DNA of 64,000 nt from Nemophila menziesii (GCA_029959085.1 JARWIR010000008.1:19516001-19580000); one strand, 5' to 3'. Shown: positions 45,600 to 58,400, counted from the first letter of the stretch. Made by a program: numbers and translations. The notes: generated from the sequence alone by a model not told the origin.

Positions 45600-46440
45600 G
45601 ATATTGTGATTTAAGTAAATGTCATATACTTAATATATATTATAAAATTTGTATAATATTATCTTAGTTTCACATATATTTATAATAAGACGTTAATTTA
45701 TGATAATCTAATTTTTTTTTTCAAATAAAAGTGGAATATCATGTTATGCACAATTTAAAAATCTTTTCATTACCTTAAAAATATATTAGATACATTGTCC
45801 TTACCTTACCTTAGTTAAACATAATTGCTCTTATGATTTTCTTTTTATTCTATATAAAATATTTTTACAATTATAAAAGGTCTACTTTAAAGTTTTGTCT
45901 ACAAATTTCAAATGTTCATGATCAATACTAAGTCAATTTATATGTTAAAAGAAATAGAATACGCAAACCACCGTTGTTCATCAATTGGAAGAATAGTTGC
46001 CGAGTTGATACCATGCTTTTCGAACGATCGTCCTTCTTTCGGAGAACAATCGCTCCAATTTAAAGCAAGCAGGGGTGCTAGACTCGCTCGATTGAAAGGA
46101 ACAAAGCAACTTGACCATTAAACGTACAATTTAAATTAAGTGCTTGTCTATTTTTTCTTTTTTCTTTTTTGCAAAATAATAAATAACTAAATTTGTTTTT
46201 ACGACAAAATTTATCAACTTGAGACTAAACGAAATCAATTGCTAAATAAAGCTTAACTATGTATTGCCAACACCGAAAACTGAAATACTCAATATAGGAT
46301 CATATATGATTTAATACTTATGTTTATCTATTTTCACAAAATTTTATTTTTTCACAATAATTTAATCTTCATTTTAACAACCTTGGTGAATATATAGATT
46401 TATATATTTTAAATATTAAGTGTTGGTATTATTTAAAGTG
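45600..46440 (+). repeat. Dispersed non-coding repeat, copy 2
   Basis: Partner of 12955-13870. Ends close to the left border of the tandem duplication that starts near 46463. Confidence 0.7.
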
Positions 46441-47039
46441 TATTTGAAAAAAATAACATTATCCTCAATTTTGAATATATTTATATATTTGAATAAAGAG
46501 ATAATGACACTAGGGGTCTTGACCACAACCCCCTCTTCGAGTTGGCACCTCCACCTAGAGCCTCTTCTTACTAAAGACCTCAGAAACTTTTTAACACATG
46601 AATCCCAAAACCCCAATTACTAGACTACCCCTCTTTTGTTTTTTCTATACCTATATATACTAATTATTCCATTTCTAATTTCATTCACGTTCTAATTTCA
46701 ATACCTCACCTCACTGCTTCTCTCTCCTCTCTCCTCTCAATAACCACCGACACCACCTAAATGACCACCACCACCTCCGAAATGGCCACCACCACTACCG
46801 CCGAGCACACCACCACCACTGTGAAACCTAGCACTGAAGCACCACCACAACATCTAGTTTAGCTGCGAACCAGATCTAAATCTTTTCTTTTCAGATCTGT
46901 ACAGTTCGATGACAAAGCTAGACCACCAGTGAAGATGCTCGCGCGTTGCAGTGAAGATTTCGCCGGATTTTGCAGGGTAGCTGTTCGCCGGAGTTGCAGG
47001 GGAGCCGTTCGCCGCAGCCATGGAAGATGAAGCACTCGT

Positions 47040-47185
47040 CGGTGCTGGTCGCTGCTTCTTCTTCTCCAGGCCGGCGAGTGAAGAGTCGAGATCTTGGTGC
47101 TGGTCGCTGCTTCTTCTTCTCCAGGCCAGCGAGTGAAGAGTCGATATCTTGGTGCTGGTCTCGCTGCTTCTTCTTCTCCAGGTTG
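47040..47185 (+). repeat. Three-copy repeat of about 60 bp
   Basis: CTGCTTCTTCTTCTCCAGGC and GGCGAGTGAAGAGTCGA-type blocks repeat three times inside the Mutator-like element. Confidence 0.85.
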
Positions 47186-47539
47186 CTGTTCGCCGGAGGA
47201 GAATGGTGGAGAGGAAGAGCTCGTGGTTGCTGTGGAGCTGCAGTGGTGTTGCTGTGGAGGTTCGATCTAGATGAACGGAATCCATGGAGGTGCCGAGCAT
47301 TTCATCACCGGAGGTCATAGGTTCGCTGCTGCTTGCTTCGTGCTTCGCCGGACTCCTTTTTTTTTTTACTCGCGTACACAGTACGCTTTAGCTTAGGATT
47401 TTTTTTTTGAGATCTGGTTTGACCAGATCTGGTCAACTTGTAATTAGTTTAGGTTTTTTTTATTTATCTATTGTAATTGGTTTTAATTTTTGAATAGAAA
47501 GGTATTAAATAGATACACATGAGTTTGTAGAGTATTTAT

Positions 47540-47755
47540 GTAATTTCAAAGAGTACTCTCTATTTTTCATAGAGTACTCTCTATATTTTATAGAGTACTC
47601 CGTCTTTTTTTATAGAGTATTCGTTTAAATTGTCATAGTATTTTTTTAATTCTCGGAGTACTCTATCTATTTCATAGAGTATCGGAAAAAACTGAGAGTA
47701 CTCTGCCTTTTTCATAGAGTACTCTCAGTTTTTTCCGATACTCTATGTTTTTTCC
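47540..47755 (+). repeat. Tandem AGAGTACTCT palindromic units
   Basis: Repeated TAGAGTACTCTCTATTTT-like units with the palindrome AGAGTACTCT, spaced about 20-30 bases; a longer inverted pair around 47690-47745 (AAAAAACTGAGAGTACTCT) can form a hairpin. Confidence 0.8.
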
Positions 47756-48772
47756 GTTTACTGGTGGCCGGAGGTCCGTGGTCGGAGATCGGTGGTGGTG
47801 GTCGGTGGTCGGTGGTCGGAGGTCGGAGATGGGTGGTAGGTAGTAGGTGGTAGGTGGGTAGTGGTAGAGGAGAGAGAAACAATGATATCATACTTTTTTG
47901 TCTTTTAGTGTTAGTAAGGGTAGGAAAGACTATTGTAAAAAATGAGGTCCCTAACAATAACAACTTTCAAGACACTACTCTATAGAGAAAAAATAGTGCT
48001 CCTAAGACCCTATATATAATTCACCCTTGAATAAATGTGGTCCTTCAGATGTTTGATATCATAGTAAGAGGAATCATTATCTTCTTTAAATTACTGATAA
48101 TATATTTTATTGTAACAATTACGTTGATCAGGGATCAAAACCACTCAATAAAATAACCTTTATAAGGGGATCAGATCACTTTCACAATTGAATTGTACAT
48201 GTTAATAAGGGGATAAGATCGCTTTCACAGCTGAATTGTACATTGTATTTACACTTGTATCAAATATATTATTGAAATATGAATAAGAGTGTGAATAAGA
48301 ATGTGCACACACGATGTTCACATGTTTTTTTCCAATATACTAAGTTTTATCTAGTACTCGAAGAGATATGTTCGTGTTGGTATTCGAACATAGCTTGTAC
48401 TAAAACATATTTACTTAGTTCAATATTTAGTCTAGATGCTCGAAAAAAACTTATTCATACCAATGCTCAATCTTTAAACTTACCATGTTTTTATAGTATT
48501 ATGGCCTTCGTGTTGTAACTGGGTCTAGTATTTTGGAAATTGTGTTGTAGCTCAATCCCTTCGCATTCCTCACTAGAGAAACCTTCTCTAGTTCCCTTTT
48601 TGAGTTTATTTTTTTTTTCATTTCATAACTATAACACTATTCCTAGCGCCACTTTCGAATCACCAAAACAGTTTTTGTAGTGTGCCACTTTCGAATCACC
48701 AAAAAGTCTTTAAGCTTCTTAGAATATATGTGGTAGAGGGCAAATCTATGTGCTAATATAATCCCAGAGTTC

Positions 48773-49057
48773 CTAACAATTGGATAGCACATATAAATTA
48801 GAATCCATATCTTCCTTCATGGAACCAACAAGCCAAGTCATACTCATGAAATCTTTTGCATCCCAATTGACATAAGTTGCAGCCTTCATATATAGTGCCT
48901 TTGTATCACCTACCCTACCCAATCTTTCTTCTTCCTCGGATATACATACAGAAAAATGGTGCCCAATCTTACCTCTTTCTCTAATATACATACAAACAAA
49001 GCATCTGGTAGTCATCTGAATAGAGTGAGAATCTGAATCAGAATCATTTTTTTTCAT
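48773..49057 (-). pseudogene. Copia-type gag fragment
   Basis: A short frame including YVNWDAKDFMSMTWLVGSMK and EDMDSNLYVLSNC, then a TAG in NC*ELWDY. This resembles the helix pair of Copia gag (UBN2-like) proteins with the W...D...WL..SM pattern. Surrounding DNA, including CACTTGTATCAAATATATTA near 48250, looks like LTR-derived sequence. A damaged version lies in copy 2, cut by the hAT-like element. Confidence 0.5.
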
Positions 49058-49381
49058 TAATAAAGAATGTGTGAATTCAAATTATAATCATCATTTTAGT
49101 AGGGGTTTGTAGCTCTTGATTCATACAAATATCAAAATGTAAAAAAAGATATTCCATTCATATGGAAAAATAAAGGCCAAAATAAATTTCCGTGAAAAAA
49201 AATGCAAGAATACTACTACGTAGACATATAAGGTGTTTAGAGAAAGAAGAAAAGAATCATATACATCTGTTTTTCTGATCTACATAATTGACTAACCTAT
49301 ATTAAACATAAATCATATTTATGCAAAGTCCTTAAAGATCAACTATTAATCTCAACCCAATATTCCATTAATCTCCACTCA

Positions 49382-49669
49382 TTAATGAAATATTTGAGAC
49401 GATGCATAGTATTCACTTTCCTTAAACACGGGTCTCAAATCTTCTTCGCACATAAAATCCAAAGGAAAAGAAACAAGATGTCCTTTCACAGATTTTAATC
49501 TCTCCATAGGATCTTCTGTACTTCTATTATTATCTCCATCTTCATATGATTCTAACTTGTTTGAGGCTATTCCTAAATCAATCGTAGTATGTCCAAGCTT
49601 ATTCTTCCAGTTTGACATACATCTTCTAAGCGAAACCCTATTTACCATTACAACATTAATTTTCCACAC
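49382..49669 (-). pseudogene. Duplicated last exon of PLD zeta (downstream copy)
   Basis: Acceptor TTTGAG then GTGTGGAAAATT. The frame runs open to YYASSQIFH and TAA, ending as plant PLD zeta proteins do. It includes SNWKNKLGHTTIDLGIAS and RLKSVKGHLVSFPLDFMC. Unlike the upstream copy at 51787-52075, it lacks a one-base insertion after GTG, so it keeps the phase expected from the preceding exon. It is separated from the rest of the gene by the duplication and cannot encode a PLD alone. Confidence 0.85.
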
Positions 49670-50634
49670 CTCAAAATTACAATCATTTGATTAAATTAGA
49701 CTACAAAATAAATATTGTACCTCAATTTTGAATATATTTATATATTTGAATAAATGTGGTCCTTCAGATGTCTGATATCATGGTAAGAGGAATCCTTATC
49801 TTCTCTAAATTACTGATAATAATACAGGTTTTAGTATATTTTATTGTAACAATTACGTTGATCAGGGATCAAAACCACTCAATAAAATAACCTTGATAAG
49901 GGGATCATATCACTTTCACAATTGAATTGTACATGTTAATAAGGGGATAAGATCACTTTCACAACTGAACTGTACATTGTATTTACACTTGTATCAAATA
50001 TATTATTGAAATATGAATAAGAGTGTGAATAAGAATGTGCACACACGATGTTCACATGTTCTTTTTCCAATATAAGTTTTATCTAGTACTCGAAGAGAAA
50101 ATTCGACGACTAATACCTACATTTTTCTAATATATTAATCTATGTTCGTGTTGGTATTCGAACATAGCTTGCACTAAAACATATTTACTTAGTTCAATAT
50201 TTAGTCTAGGTGCTCGAAAAAAACTTATTCTTACCAATGCTCAATCTTTAATCTTACCATGTTGTTATAGTATTATGGCCTTCGTGTTGTAACTGGGTCT
50301 AGTATTTTGGAAATCGTGTTGTAGCTCAATTCCTTGGCATTCCTCACTAGAGAAACGTTCTCTAGTTCCCTTTTTGAGTTTATTTTTTGTCATTTCATAA
50401 CTATAACACTATTCCTAGCGCCACTTTCGAATCACCAAAACAGTTTTTGTAGTGTGCCACTTTCGAATCACCAAAAAGTCTTTAAGCTTCTTAGAATTTA
50501 TGTGGTAGAGGGCAAATCTATGTGCTAATATAATCCCAGAGTTCCTAACAATTGGATAGCAGATATAAATTAGAAGCCATATCTTCCTTCATGGAACCAA
50601 CAAGCCAAGTCATACTCATGAAATCTTTTGCATC

Positions 50635-51260
50635 CAGGGGCAGAGCCAGGATTTTTTGTTAGGGGGGCTAAGGGGGTTCGGGGCAACGACCCCGAAAAAA
50701 AATTATTTTGCCGTATTTGCACGATAAGTCTACATATTATGCAAAAATTGCTAGATATATCCTTATATAATGCTAAAATGCACTATAAATCCCTGTATTG
50801 TGTAAGGATTGCAATATAAGTCCGGATATTATTTTTTAAAATTAATCATCTGATAAATTTTTTTTTTTTATACAAAATAACATACATTTTGTTGTAAAAA
50901 AACAAAAAATCCTATAAATAAAATAATTAAAGTCTAATAAAATAAATTTTAAAATTTAGGGGGCCAAATGAAATTTTTTAAAACATTTAAGAGTTAATTA
51001 CAAAAAATATATATGAAAAAAAATAAAAAGAACCAAGAAATTGAATATTTAATGGTATTTATGTTCCATTGTCGTCAATAAATTTTATTATTTGATAAAA
51101 TTAATCTCTAAACTTTTAAGTTAGGGAGAGCTAATTTTATGTTATAATTCTTTTTAGTTATATTTTTATCTATTTAAAAAAACAAGTTAAATTATAGTGG
51201 ACTGAATAGGCTGGGATGAGCTGCAGCCCACACCTCAGCCTACCCCCACATCCGCCCCTA
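50635..51260. mobile_element. hAT-like non-autonomous element with empty-site proof
   Basis: 626 bp, ends CAGGGGCAGAGCC and, read inward from the right, TAGGGGCGGATG. Flanked by the 8-bp duplication TTTGCATC at 50627-50634 and 51261-51268. The tandem copy near 48845-48865 has the uninterrupted site TCTTTTGCATCCCAATTGAC, confirming the borders to the base. The interior is AT-rich with GGTCCCTATATTATG-like units near 50720-50830; no transposase. Confidence 0.9.
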
Positions 51261-53349
51261 TTTGCATCCCAATTGACATAAGTTGCAGCCTTCATATATA
51301 ATGCCTTTGTATCACCTAACCTACCCAATCTTTCTTCTTCCTCGGATATACATACAGAAAAATGGTGCCCAATCTTACCTCTTTCTCAATATACATACAA
51401 ACAAAGCATCTGGTAGTCATCTGAATAGAGTGAGAATCTGAATCAGAATCATTTTTTTTCATTAATAAAGAATGTGTGAATTCAAATTATAATCATCATT
51501 TTAGTAGGGGTTTGTAGCTCTTGATTCATACAAATATCAAAATGTAAAAAAAGATATTCCATTCATATGGAAAAATAAAGGCCAAAATAAATTTCCGTGA
51601 AAAAAAATGCAAGAATACTACTACGTAGACATATAAGGTGTTTAGAGAAAGAAGAAAAGAATCATATACATCTGTTTTTCTGATCTACATAATTGACTAA
51701 CCTATATTAAACATAAATCATATTTATGCAAAGTCCTTAAAGATCAACTATTAATCTCAACCCAATATTCCATTAATCTCCACTCATTAATGAAATATTT
51801 GAGACGATGCATAGTATTCACTTTCCTTAAACACGGGTCTCAAATCTTCTTCGCACATAAAATCCAAGGGAAAAGAAACAAGATGTCCTTTCACAGATTT
51901 TAATCTCTCCATAGGATCTTCTGTACTTCGATTATTATCTCCATCTTCATATGATTCTAAATTTTTTGATGCAATTCCCAAATCAATCGTAGTATGTCCA
52001 AGCTTATTCTTCCAGTTAGACATACATCTTCTAAGCGAAACCCTATTTACCATTACAACATTAATTTTCCAACACCTCAAAATTACAATCATTTGATTAA
52101 ATTATACTACAAAATAAATATTGTACCTCGAACGTATAAGATCATTTGGTATGCAAGAAAACACATCTTGGTAAATCTTCGTGTTTTTCTGTTAAGTAAC
52201 ACATATGAAATTAGACCAAAACAATTTTCTATTTCCAATTATCAAAGACCCCTAAACGATAAAAAAAAAACCTGGAACACCCCCTCAATTATTTTAATTA
52301 CCCAAAAAGAAATTTGACTACCCAAAAATAAAAAATTTAGAGTAACTTTTTCCATTTATACCTCAGCAGTTGACATCCATATATCCTTGTAGGTTGAATC
52401 AATTATGGGGTCATATATGGGACTAACCTGCAAAATTTAGATTAAAATCATTAGAAAGAGGAAATTATATAATAAAAACATTTACTGTTTAGCCCCTAAA
52501 CAATTTACAAATTACACCTCTCCAGGATGAAGACCAAGGTGTTCAGACCATAGTGAAAGGCGAAGACTCAATGCAAACTTTCCAGCTTTCCTTGGTTTGC
52601 CTCCCATAAATGAATCCACATATACTTTATCTTTAATAAGTACACCAATCTGAAAACACTAATTTTAAATACTTTTTACAGTCACATATTTACAAAGAAA
52701 TGAAAAATCAAATTTGGAAATTAGAATAAATACCTCTGAGTCTCTTGATCCGAGCAAACTTCTATCATTAATATTAGTTGATCCAATCAAAGCCGTATGA
52801 TCATCGACTAACATGATTTTACTATGCACATACACCTTACAAAATGGAAAAACCCGTATTAATGACTATATATTTTGATCCAATATAATAAGAAAATATG
52901 ATTTACCTGACTAGTAGCTACAGGACCACCACCAAAAAGTTTACCATAAGATCTAAGACCATAAAATGATATATAATCATGCATCTTGGGCCCCACAAGC
53001 CCATTTAAATGATGCAAAATTGAGTCACGGCCTCTACATATTGTTCGATATTGCCAATGCATAATAACTCTAACTGAAGCAGCACCTCCATCATCTACAC
53101 CACCCTATGTCAAAAGTCAACATATATGAGTTGACTAAACGAACTAGAAGAGAAAATAAGTAAATGAAGTTGGGACCTGAAATCCAGGAAGAAGTGGAAT
53201 AACAATTATGACTCGGAAACACTTGTTTTCATTGTAGGCTTGTGTAATACGCTTATATATTGCGTCTAATACACGGTTTTTTATCACTACATCTCATGAA
53301 ACTACATAGATGAAGAATTGATTCTGCACACCATACATGTCAGTATTAA

Positions 53350-54341
53350 GGGGTAATTAGAGATAAATGCCTCCTTAATGATGCCATTTTTTTAAGCCTC
53401 TAATTTTCTTATTTAGAGATAAATGCCTCATAGAACAATTATTTATAGAAAACATCCCCTTTATATTTTTTATACCTATACTATCCTTATTATTAAATAT
53501 ATTATTTTATTTTTAATACAATATTTATTTTTAAATCTTAAACAAATAATAGGGTATTTCCACCACCACCACCACCACCACCACCATCACCGCCTCCACC
53601 ATCATAACCACCACCACCACTACAACCACCACAACCATCACCACCTCCACCACCACCACCTACTACTAATTTCATCACACGCGCGTGTCCGTGAAATTTT
53701 TTTAAAATCGCCATAACTAATTCAAAAAAAATCAAAAAAATCGAAAAAAATCATATTTGGATAAATCAAATTAATATTTACGTCTAAGATTTTTTTCGGA
53801 ATTTTCTGAATTTTTTGATTTTTTTGATTTTTTTTTTAATTTTTTAATTCGCAGAACATGGAATTCCATGTTTAAAACATGGAATTCCATGTTTTAAACA
53901 GTGAATTTCGTGTCTGCGGAAAACAAATTCCTTATATCAAAACATGGAATTCCATGTTTCCGTGTTTTAAACATGGAATTCCATGTTTAAAACATGGAAT
54001 TCCATTTTCTGCGAATTAAAAAATTCAAAAAAATTCAAAAAATCAAAAAATTCAAAAAATTCTGAAAAAAATCATAGACGTAAATATTAATTTGCTTTAT
54101 CCAAATATATAATTTTTTTGATTTTTTTGATTTTTTTAGAATTAGTTATGACGATTTTAAAAAAATTTCACGGACGCGCGCGTGTGATTATTAGTTTTTG
54201 TTTTGTTTTTTTTCTATTTTCTTTTTTTTAATTGTTAATTATAAGGGTAGTTTGGGATGAGGCATTTTTCTATAAAAAATCTTATTCTAGGCACCTTTTT
54301 TTAAATAAGTTTTTTAATAGGCATTAATCTCTAATTGGCTC
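53350..54341. mobile_element. Foldback Mutator-like element with palindromic core
   Basis: 992 bp in a PLD intron, flanked by the 9-bp duplication CAGTATTAA (53341-53349 and 54342-54350). Ends GGGGTAATTAGAGATAAATG and, inward from the right, GAGCCAATTAGAGATTAATG. Long inner arms at about 53664-53860 and 54000-54195 are near-perfect inverted repeats (ACACGCGCG, CGTGAAATTTTTTTAAAATC, AATATTTACGTCTA), so the transcript could form a hairpin of about 190 bp. The loop holds five copies of the palindrome ACATGGAATTCCATGT. A (CCACCA)n tract precedes the left arm. Confidence 0.85.
53560..53662 (+). repeat. CCACCA microsatellite
   Basis: Irregular (CCA)n run within the foldback element. Frames through it (poly-His or poly-Gly) are artefacts. 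Confidence 0.9.
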
Positions 54342-54477
54342 CAGTATTAATTTACTTGACACTTTATTTCATTTTACAGGCTCTTAAATGTTTTTTTATG
54401 TAATAAATATATTAATTACGTTTAAAGAGTATACATGTTACAAACCTCGATATAGACAAAGTGTTCTGCCTCCTTAA

Positions 54478-54533
54478 TAAGAGAACAATACTGAAAGTTT
54501 TTAGACCAAAAAAAAAAAATAAGAGAACAATAC
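54478..54533 (+). repeat. 28-bp LINE stub inserted in a PLD exon
   Basis: Direct repeats of 14 bp, TAAGAGAACAATAC, at 54478-54491 and 54520-54533 enclose TGAAAGTTTTTAGACC followed by 12 A. The stub ends in GACC-poly(A), as does the LINE at 38441-38456. The insertion plus duplication adds 42 bases, exactly 14 codons, to the exon encoding YCSLIKEAEHF. Confidence 0.75.
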
Positions 54534-54679
54534 CCTTTGTGATTACTTTCTTCAGTTTGACTTATTTCAGCTGACCATTGACTAACACTCCTTATCACCT
54601 TATGAAACAAAAGTTTTAAAATCAATTTGGTATATAAATATATAATATATAGGGTTATAGTGTAACTAATTTGAAAATA

Positions 54680-54770
54680 AATAAATAAAGGGACGTATAG
54701 TGCAACTTTTGTATACTATAAGGACCTGTAATGCAATTTTTGCATAATATAGGGACCTATAATATTAATC
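54680..54770 (-). repeat. Minisatellite units in a PLD intron
   Basis: Two to three units of the GGTCCCTATATTATGCAAAA repeat on the - strand, directly beside the donor of the exon 55203-54781. Confidence 0.65.
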
Positions 54771-55412
54771 AAGATCTAACTTGACAGTGACAAGGCACAC
54801 GAGGACCGATTTGACCAGTTTCTTTAGGAGAAAGAAGTAAATCACCTCGCTCTTTTATTTCCCACCTTTCTTTTGGCGATAAGTTTGAAGATGAATCAAG
54901 ATCATCTACAAAATGTTTCATTTGCATATCCGCCCCTAAAGGTTTGACTTTGGTCTTTCGAAAAGAAAGAGGAGCCATAATGGGTAGTTTAGGGCCTCCA
55001 AACCCATCAGCTTCCTTGGGAATAAGTAAAGGTATATCTTGGAATGATATATCAGAAAAAAATGAATCTTGTCTATTGACTCTTCTATGGTTTCTTTCAA
55101 TATCAACCTCCGTTTCTTTACTTACTCCCATATAATGTGGAATTACCATGTGATGTTGAGGCATTAGTAAAGGAATCGCTTGCACATTCGGAGCTTTATT
55201 TCTCTGAAACAAAATTCACATAAAATTAACATACATATAAATGTTTGTGTCAAATTTCATTATCTAAACCCTACTAACTTAGCATAGTTCCATCGCTGAA
55301 CAAAGTGTCTAGCAACATCAAGGCAAGGTGGGACTCATAGGGCACAATGTACATCATGCCATGGCATACGTGGATATTTTTCTCTATCTAACTCATCCTT
55401 CATTGTATCTTC

Positions 55413-58400
55413 TGATAAGATAAAGAAGTATACAACTCAAATAACAAACAAAATCACAGCTGTCAAAACTGTTACAACAAAGTCAAATAGTCAAGATAGT
55501 TAGAAGTAGTTAGAGTGTATGTATGTGTATGTATAGGCAACTGTAATGATAAGTATGAATAGACACTCTAAATCATTGTAATTGAAGAACACAATACATA
55601 ATAAAATTCATCATCTTCTTCTATTTCTATTATGGTATCAGAGCTTAGGAGGTATAACTCAAAATTTTCTCGCCATTAATGGCGGTTTAAAGCTTTTTCC
55701 TGACCTCCGCTCATTTCTCGATCTTCCGCTTCTTGCTTCAATGGCGTCTTCTTCCTCCAATACTACACCACACATTCAATCCAGCTCGGAAATACCAGCT
55801 GGCCTTCTTCTAATTCGCCAAAATTGGGTTTCTCTGGTTCAAATTAAGCTCGATTCAACCAATTATGTACTTTGGCGTGCACAAATGGAGTCGATTCTTG
55901 AAGCTCATGGCTACCTTGCTCATGTAAATGGAACTTCACCTCCTCCTGCGTCATCATGTTCTTCCTACTCTACGTGGTTAATTGTTGATCAACAGCTTAA
56001 GGTATCTCTTAATTCATCGATGATACCTTCTATTTTGTCTCAAGTTGTTAGACTAGTTCATGCTCATGATGTATGGTCAAAATTGGAAGAAATATTCATT
56101 ACTCAATGTCGCACACATGTTCATGGTTTAAAGATGAGATTATGTAACATTAAGAAGAATGAACGTTCGATGACTAGTTATCTGAATGAAATACAAGAGT
56201 TGTGAGATGGATTAGCTACTGCAGATGCTTCGCTTCCTCTTGATGACATTATAATGTACACACTTAAAGGTCTACCCTCTGAATATAATCAATTGAAGTC
56301 GAGCATTAGGATTACCAATGCTCAAACATCTACACTTACTTTTCACTCCTTGGGTAGCTTACTAGTGTCTGAAGAGCATCATATGGAGATGAGTGAGTCT
56401 GCTGAGAATACTAATACGACTACATCTGCTGGTTCTCAATCCTCTGATTCTTTACAAGCTAATAATAATCAAGGACGTGGAAATTATGCTCGAGGTAACT
56501 CAAATCAAAACAGAGGAAATTATAATCGTGGTTATCATCATCGAGGTCCAGGTCGAGGTTCATCTTCATCAATCTTAGAAGCTCCTCCAACTCAATCCTC
56601 GTTTGGTATGAATTCATCTCCTACCGAATTCATCTCCTACCTGTCAGATTTTCTCTAAATTCGGTCATATTGCTTTAGACTGCTGGTTTAGAGCCGATTT
56701 CAATATCTTTACATCTCCAAATGCACAAAGTCGTGTTGCTTTAGTAGCTCACACCTCTCAATCAAACTCATATGATCCTGAATTGTGGTACCTTGATTCT
56801 GGTGCTAATAGTCATGTGACTCATGATGCTTCTTTAATTCAAGCTTCAACTCCTTATAATGTTCAAACTCAGTTGCAGTTGGTAATGGTCAACCATTGAA
56901 TATTGCAAACATTGGTAATAGTAAGCTCTCTTCTTCCTCTGCTTCTTTATTGCTTAAATCTGTCCTTCATGTTCCCTCTATCAAATCAAATCTACTTTCT
57001 ATCTCTCGACTTACACAAGATAACAATTGCTCTATCATTTTCACTGCTAATTCTGTGTCAATTGTGGACTTAAACTCTAAACATATTCTTTTAGGGCCCT
57101 TGTAAAGATGGGCTTTATCCACTTCAATTTGGTGTTTCAAATAAGTCATCTCCAATTCAGTCTTCAACTACTTTGTGTTTGTCTTCAACTGTTGTTTCTC
57201 CTTTAGAGTCAGCTATTTCTTCTGCTCAATTCTGGCATTACAGGCTTGGACATCCTTCTTCTCAATCATCTACTTCATTGTCTAGTGCAGTAGGTACTAA
57301 GCTTGATTTTTATGGTTTACAATGTAAGGCCTGCTCCACTTCAAAAGCTCACAGATAACCTTTTAACTTGTCAAATAGTAGAGCTTGTAAACCTTTTGAT
57401 CTAGTTCATACAGATGTGTGGGGACCCTCACCTGTTGAGTCCTCTACAACTTCTTTTCGTTATTATATTGTTTTTATAGATGATTTTACTCGTTATTCTT
57501 GGGTTCATCCTTTAACTCTAAAGTCTCAAGTATGTGAAGTGTTTAAATCTTTTTATCACATGATTCATACTCAATTCAATACACATATTAAGGTACTAAG
57601 ATCAGATAATGGTGGTGAATACTTGTCTACTATATTCAAGCTAATTCTTCAAGATCATGGTATAATCCATCAAACCACTTGTCCACACACACCTGAACAA
57701 AATGGTGTTTCTGAGAGGAAACATAGACATCTAATTGAAACCACATTATCCCTTCTTTCTCATAGTCAACTACCTTTAACTTTTTGGATTGAAGCCTTAG
57801 CCACTGTAGTTTATCTAATTAATATACTTCCCACACCAAATTTATCAAATAACTCACCATTTTACCTCTTGTATAATCAACCTCCAACTTATGATCATCT
57901 CAGAATCTTTGTATGTTTGTGCTATCCTTGGCTTAGGCCTTACTCAACTCACAAATTATCACCTAGATCATATGCTTGTGTTTTCTTAGGCTACAGTTCT
58001 CACTCTAAGGCTATAAATGCTTCTCTTTGGAATCACATAAAACTTTTGTATCAAGACATATTAGGTTCAATGAGACTATATTTCCATATACCACTCACTT
58101 GTCCTCTTCTTTCTCATCTGATTTAGAACCTTCACCCACTTTATTTGTTGATTTACTTCCCACTTCTATCAATTTGAACTCAATCTCAGAACCTTTGTCT
58201 CTTGATCCTTCTATTGTTTTACCTTCTGTGTCAAATTCATCTGCCTCAGCTACAAATTCTTCTAACCCTAATGCTCCTTCTTCTTCCACCTCTTCTCATC
58301 ATATGGTGACTCGTAAACAAACAGGTTCAATAAAACCTTCTTACAAGTGTCAGTCTTTAATTCTTCAACCATCTCTTTCTGAACCAAATTCTTTTAAATA

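Larger units (their letters stand above)
46498..48026. mobile_element. Mutator-like non-autonomous element, 1.5 kb
   Basis: Flanked by the 9-bp direct repeat TTGAATAAA (46489-46497 and 48027-48035); the empty site is preserved at 49746-49760. Ends are weak inverted repeats sharing AGGGTCTT. No transposase. The interior contains GC-rich text, a 3-copy repeat of about 60 bp around CTGCTTCTTCTTCTCCAGG (47040-47180), a tandem of CATAGAGTACTCTC units (47540-47750) and GGTGGTCGGTGGTCGG runs. Frames on either strand here look repeat-driven; capture of host gene pieces is possible but not shown. Confidence 0.72.
46463..52129. repeat. Tandem duplication containing the last PLD exon
   Basis: Copy 1 is about 46463-49719 and copy 2 about 49720-52129, head to tail, both starting at CCTCAATTTTGAATATAT; the junctions share the microhomology CCTC. 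Without later insertions each copy is about 1.7 kb. Both contain a Copia gag relic and the last PLD zeta exon. Copy 1 carries a 1,529-bp Mutator-like insertion absent in copy 2, and copy 2 a 626-bp hAT-like insertion absent in copy 1. Confidence 0.88.

Noticed and set aside
46854..47320. Pair of serine/arginine-rich proteins on opposite strands
   Set aside because: Both follow the GC-rich tandem repeats of the Mutator-like element. I could not match either to a known family, so capture of a real gene is unproven.
53538..53735. Glycine-rich or histidine-rich small protein
   Set aside because: The frames are translations of a CCACCA microsatellite inside the foldback element.
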